Shown here: positions 33,526-35,851 of the stretch, piece by piece
Layout: every line of letters starts with the position of its first letter
Numbering within the stretch: position 1 is the stretch's first letter
Origin: Plakobranchus ocellatus
Taxonomy: Eukaryota > Mollusca > Gastropoda > Plakobranchidae
Direction of reading: 5' to 3'
Assembly (NCBI GenBank): GCA_019648995.1
Contig: BLXT01005227.1
Coordinates: 382,186-418,036 of the forward strand
Length of the DNA stretch: 35,851 bases
Position numbers and translations under genes: made by a program
Notes under the pieces: model-generated
Database searches by the model: none
The model's input: only the letters and a program-made list of their open reading frames with translations
Told to the model about the DNA's origin: nothing

Positions 33526-33943
33526 GAACAGCTAAAAACTCAAGTGTTGCAATAGGTCACTCTCCAATATTTTGCTTTCAAGAACAAATAGATGAAGGAA
33601 GATTTCAATTTCCTTTTATCTTCAGCTTGTTCCCCTCGAATTCTTCAGGAAGATAATAATGGTTGTGTAATAATTTATTGAGGAATACTATCTGATACTT
33701 CTCTGATCTCTGAGAAAGACAGAAACAGCAACTAGAAATGCAATATGCAATGCTTGAAATTTAACAAAGTGCAAAAGAGTACCAAGTATCAATACCTGGA
33801 TCCATAAGACTTTTCCTCAATGCCATGAAGCGTGTCTTGCAGGGAGCTGATGAGGATCTTGCAGCGATCATCTGAGGCAATCTTGGACTGCTTAATTAGT
33901 GAGATAGCTGTCACAAGTGTCTCAATAGCGCTGGGGAAATCCC
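31617..33943 (-). CDS. CPSF6: Cleavage and polyadenylation specificity factor subunit 6 (CFIm68), 3' part of gene
   Basis: Two coding exons join in phase: 33796-33943 and 31617-32001. The first encodes [17 protein letters not shown], then [20 protein letters not shown] and EKSYGS, which closely follows the segment just before the RS-like domain of vertebrate CPSF6. The second encodes a 128-residue Arg/Glu/Asp/Ser domain ending DREREY plus SSSRRH. CPSF6 pairs with the CPSF5/NUDT21 dimer in cleavage factor Im, which binds UGUA sites upstream of poly(A) sites and favours distal site use. The RS-like tail serves nuclear import and contacts with other processing factors. The RRM and the Pro-rich middle lie upstream, outside the window. 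The paralogue CPSF7 is less likely, because the IKQSK-SDDRCK-LISSLQD and C-terminal REREY features fit CPSF6 better. Confidence 0.9.
32002..33795 (-). other. CPSF6 intron (about 1.8 kb) with an (AT)n microsatellite
   Basis: The donor GGATCCAG|GTATTG (GT at 33794-33795) and the acceptor at 32002-32003 bound it. The sequence is AT-rich, with an AT tract at 33485-33525. No other gene is visible in it. Confidence 0.85.
33485..33525. repeat. (AT)n microsatellite
   Basis: About 20 AT units with one GTGTG interruption, inside the CPSF6 intron. Confidence 0.9.
33796..33943 (-). CDS. CPSF6: CPSF6 conserved exon before the RS-like domain
   Basis: A 148-nt exon with acceptor ATGTCATCCAG (AG at 33944-33945) and donor CCAG|GTATTG. 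Two leading G bases complete a split Gly codon, 48 codons follow and AG ends the exon for the next split Arg codon. The encoded helix-rich stretch [20 protein letters not shown] and the [19 protein letters not shown] segment are nearly unchanged from vertebrate CPSF6, so the assignment is firm. Confidence 0.93.
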
Positions 33944-35851
33944 CTGGATGACATAAAAACATTTCCATTTAATTCATATTCAAGTAAACTGATTCTCATT
34001 TAGGTAATGCTGTCCCTGTCTATTTCTTTCAATATTTTCTCAGAATGCTTTAACCCGACAATAATTTTTTTGTTAATCAAATAAATGTTATAACCAGCTT
34101 GAAATTGTGCCACCTCTGCTTAAACTCAACTTGAGACTAGAGAATATGTTCTGACAATACAAAAATGTGCTCATTTGGAAATGCAGACCTGCCAACCCCA
34201 AATTGTGCTCACAGGAATTTAGAGAATCTCACAGGAATATGCCAGTATAATTAAATGTGCATGGATAAACTTTATACACAAACTACAGTGTATAAAACTA
34301 AATATCAAATTCACACAAAAAAGGTTACATGAAAATAAAAAAAAAAACCTATGTGAGACAGGTCTACAAAATCTTATTAAGGCCCAAAATTTATGACCCA
34401 TTGTACATTAAATAAAAAGATTACATCTAGTCTAGATTGTGGTGGGATATAATTCATTGCAAATATATGACTTATTGGTATCAATGTTAGATGAGAGAGG
34501 TATGAACTTTCCAGTCAAAATTAATAAAAATAAATCAGTCAAAATAAGAACATTACATTAAAGGCCTGAAGCATCATACTTTTCTGACAAGATCAGGTTC
34601 CCATTAATTTTATATTAAATCCTTTTACAGGTCGCTTCAATATACTCAGACTTGATGCTCTCTTTAATCAATATTGCATTTCAAAAAATTATTATCTACT
34701 TAACAAGGCTGATTTTCCCAAGATTTAACTAAGTAATGAACCTTGGCTTTGATCTTGCAAAGGTCTACGATCTAGATAAGATCTAATCTGCGCCTCGGTG
34801 GACACTAAAAAATGTCTAAAAATAGAACTAAAAATTGAAACTGGGGTCTATAGTGATAGGTGACTGAATCAAATCTGAATATTGGCTTGCTTGATAAATG
34901 TATCTTTCCATTTAGTGCAATATTAAAAAATCTACCTCTTTTTATGATATTGATTGATCCCTTACTTCACAGTTCACACTGTTTGGTGACAGCAATAAAA
35001 GTTTACGTATTGAACCAAAGAAGCATCAAATCTAAATCTATATCTAGTTCTAGACCTGGCATGTGCGCAATTAGAACCATTCAAGTTTTGAACTCCTCAG
35101 TTGCTTCATCACGAACATTTATTGACAACATATTGTTTGTGAGCAATGATTTTACTATCTGAAAGTTTGGATCATCATATCTGGTTTTTCAAACTGTTCT
35201 AATTATTTATATTCAACAAAAAAAAAAGTAGTGATGTTGAAATTTCTTGGAATTGTACAACGAATATCACTCCTATCAACAATTGTTCCATGAGAGGCTG
35301 ATGAGTCCTATAAGAGTAATATATTTTTCAAAGTAGATTTAGAACAAAACATCTTGGGTACTATTTATAAGATAGATGTATTATGAAAAATGCGGTATTA
35401 AGTTAGTTTTTTTGTAAATGTCAGGCAGTTTGTATGCACATCACTATTCATGTAGTGTTAAAACTAAACATGGTAGCCATCTCAAATTACTTGATGTGGG
35501 GCTGACTTGAAGATTGGGCCGCAACTCCCAAAAACCAACCTTTGATTTTTCTGATCTGATGCCGACATGGTAGGCTAGTTTTCATCTAAGCCTACTGCAT
35601 CACACACAGTGTTAACACAATGATTACAGCTTGTATTATCATAGCTTACTTCTTTGTCTATCCGTGCAAAATTTGAGTGTTTCATCCTTCTAAGCTCTTA
35701 TTTGATTAAATAATGTTTGGGGAGAGGACAAAGGATTGTTTTAGCTGTCAAGTCTGTGAATTAACATGAATAAAATGGTGCACCCTTAATTCTTAATTAC
35801 CTTATCAACAGCTTTGAAGATCTATTGAGTTGCAGACCTCCCCCCCCCCCC
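33944..35851 (-). other. 5' flank of the CPSF6 exon (intron), ending in a C12 run
   Basis: AT-rich sequence with no further CPSF6 exon that I can recognise. Words such as GATCTAGATAAGATCTAATC (near 34770) and CTAAATCTATATCTAGTTCT (near 35032) resemble repeat debris. The window ends in twelve C residues (35840-35851). Confidence 0.6.

Noticed and set aside
1..35851. tRNA, rRNA, CRISPR or prokaryotic-type operon features
   Set aside because: No tRNA arm set, rRNA-like block, spaced direct repeats or clustered bacterial-type frames were seen. The window is eukaryotic.

Overview
This is animal nuclear DNA. It has AT-rich introns and intergenic sequence, GT-AG introns with long pyrimidine tracts, AATAAA poly(A) signals, homopolymer and dinucleotide microsatellites, and a 380-base run of N. 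The two recognisable proteins, together with frequent ACATGTA-type words and short AGATCTAGA-like fragments, suggest an invertebrate. A mollusc or other lophotrochozoan is my best guess, but this is inference. There is no sign of prokaryotic, organellar or viral gene content. The window starts in an 18-base C run and ends in a 12-base C run, so it may be one short scaffold broken at homopolymers.

Layout: two genes point at each other (tail to tail). On the + strand, positions 1-6765 hold the 3' part of a class I Rab11 family-interacting protein (Rab11-FIP/Rip11-like). It has a large low-complexity exon (522-1859), a small exon (3955-4106) and a last exon (5939-6091) that encodes the Rab11-binding domain. 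A 3' UTR follows, ending near tandem AATAAA signals at 6739-6750. On the - strand, positions 35851-30740 hold the 3' part of CPSF6 (CFIm68), the large subunit of cleavage factor I. It has a conserved exon (33796-33943) and a terminal coding exon with a long Arg/Glu/Asp/Ser repeat domain (31617-32001). A set of strong splice sites lies downstream of the stop codon and suggests a spliced 3' UTR. One protein acts in recycling-endosome traffic and the other in nuclear pre-mRNA 3'-end processing, so nothing suggests a shared pathway.

Between them lie about 24 kb with no gene I can identify. The notable structure there surrounds the N gap (13333-13712). The sequence before the gap (12272-13332) is repeated after it (13713-15250) at roughly 1-2% divergence, arranged like two overlapping contig ends that were not merged. 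The second copy carries a 665-bp insertion (13849-14513) with about 17-bp terminal inverted repeats and a TTAA target-site duplication. The first copy keeps the empty TTAA site. This gives a filled/empty pair for a piggyBac-type non-autonomous element inside one window. A second large difference (about 210 bp) separates the copies further along. The rest of the interval holds microsatellites, two small tandem duplications and a few unassigned exon-like segments.

The most rewarding leads are the TTAA element with its empty-site twin, the putative allelic duplication across the gap, and the possible poison-type splicing arrangement in the CPSF6 3' UTR.
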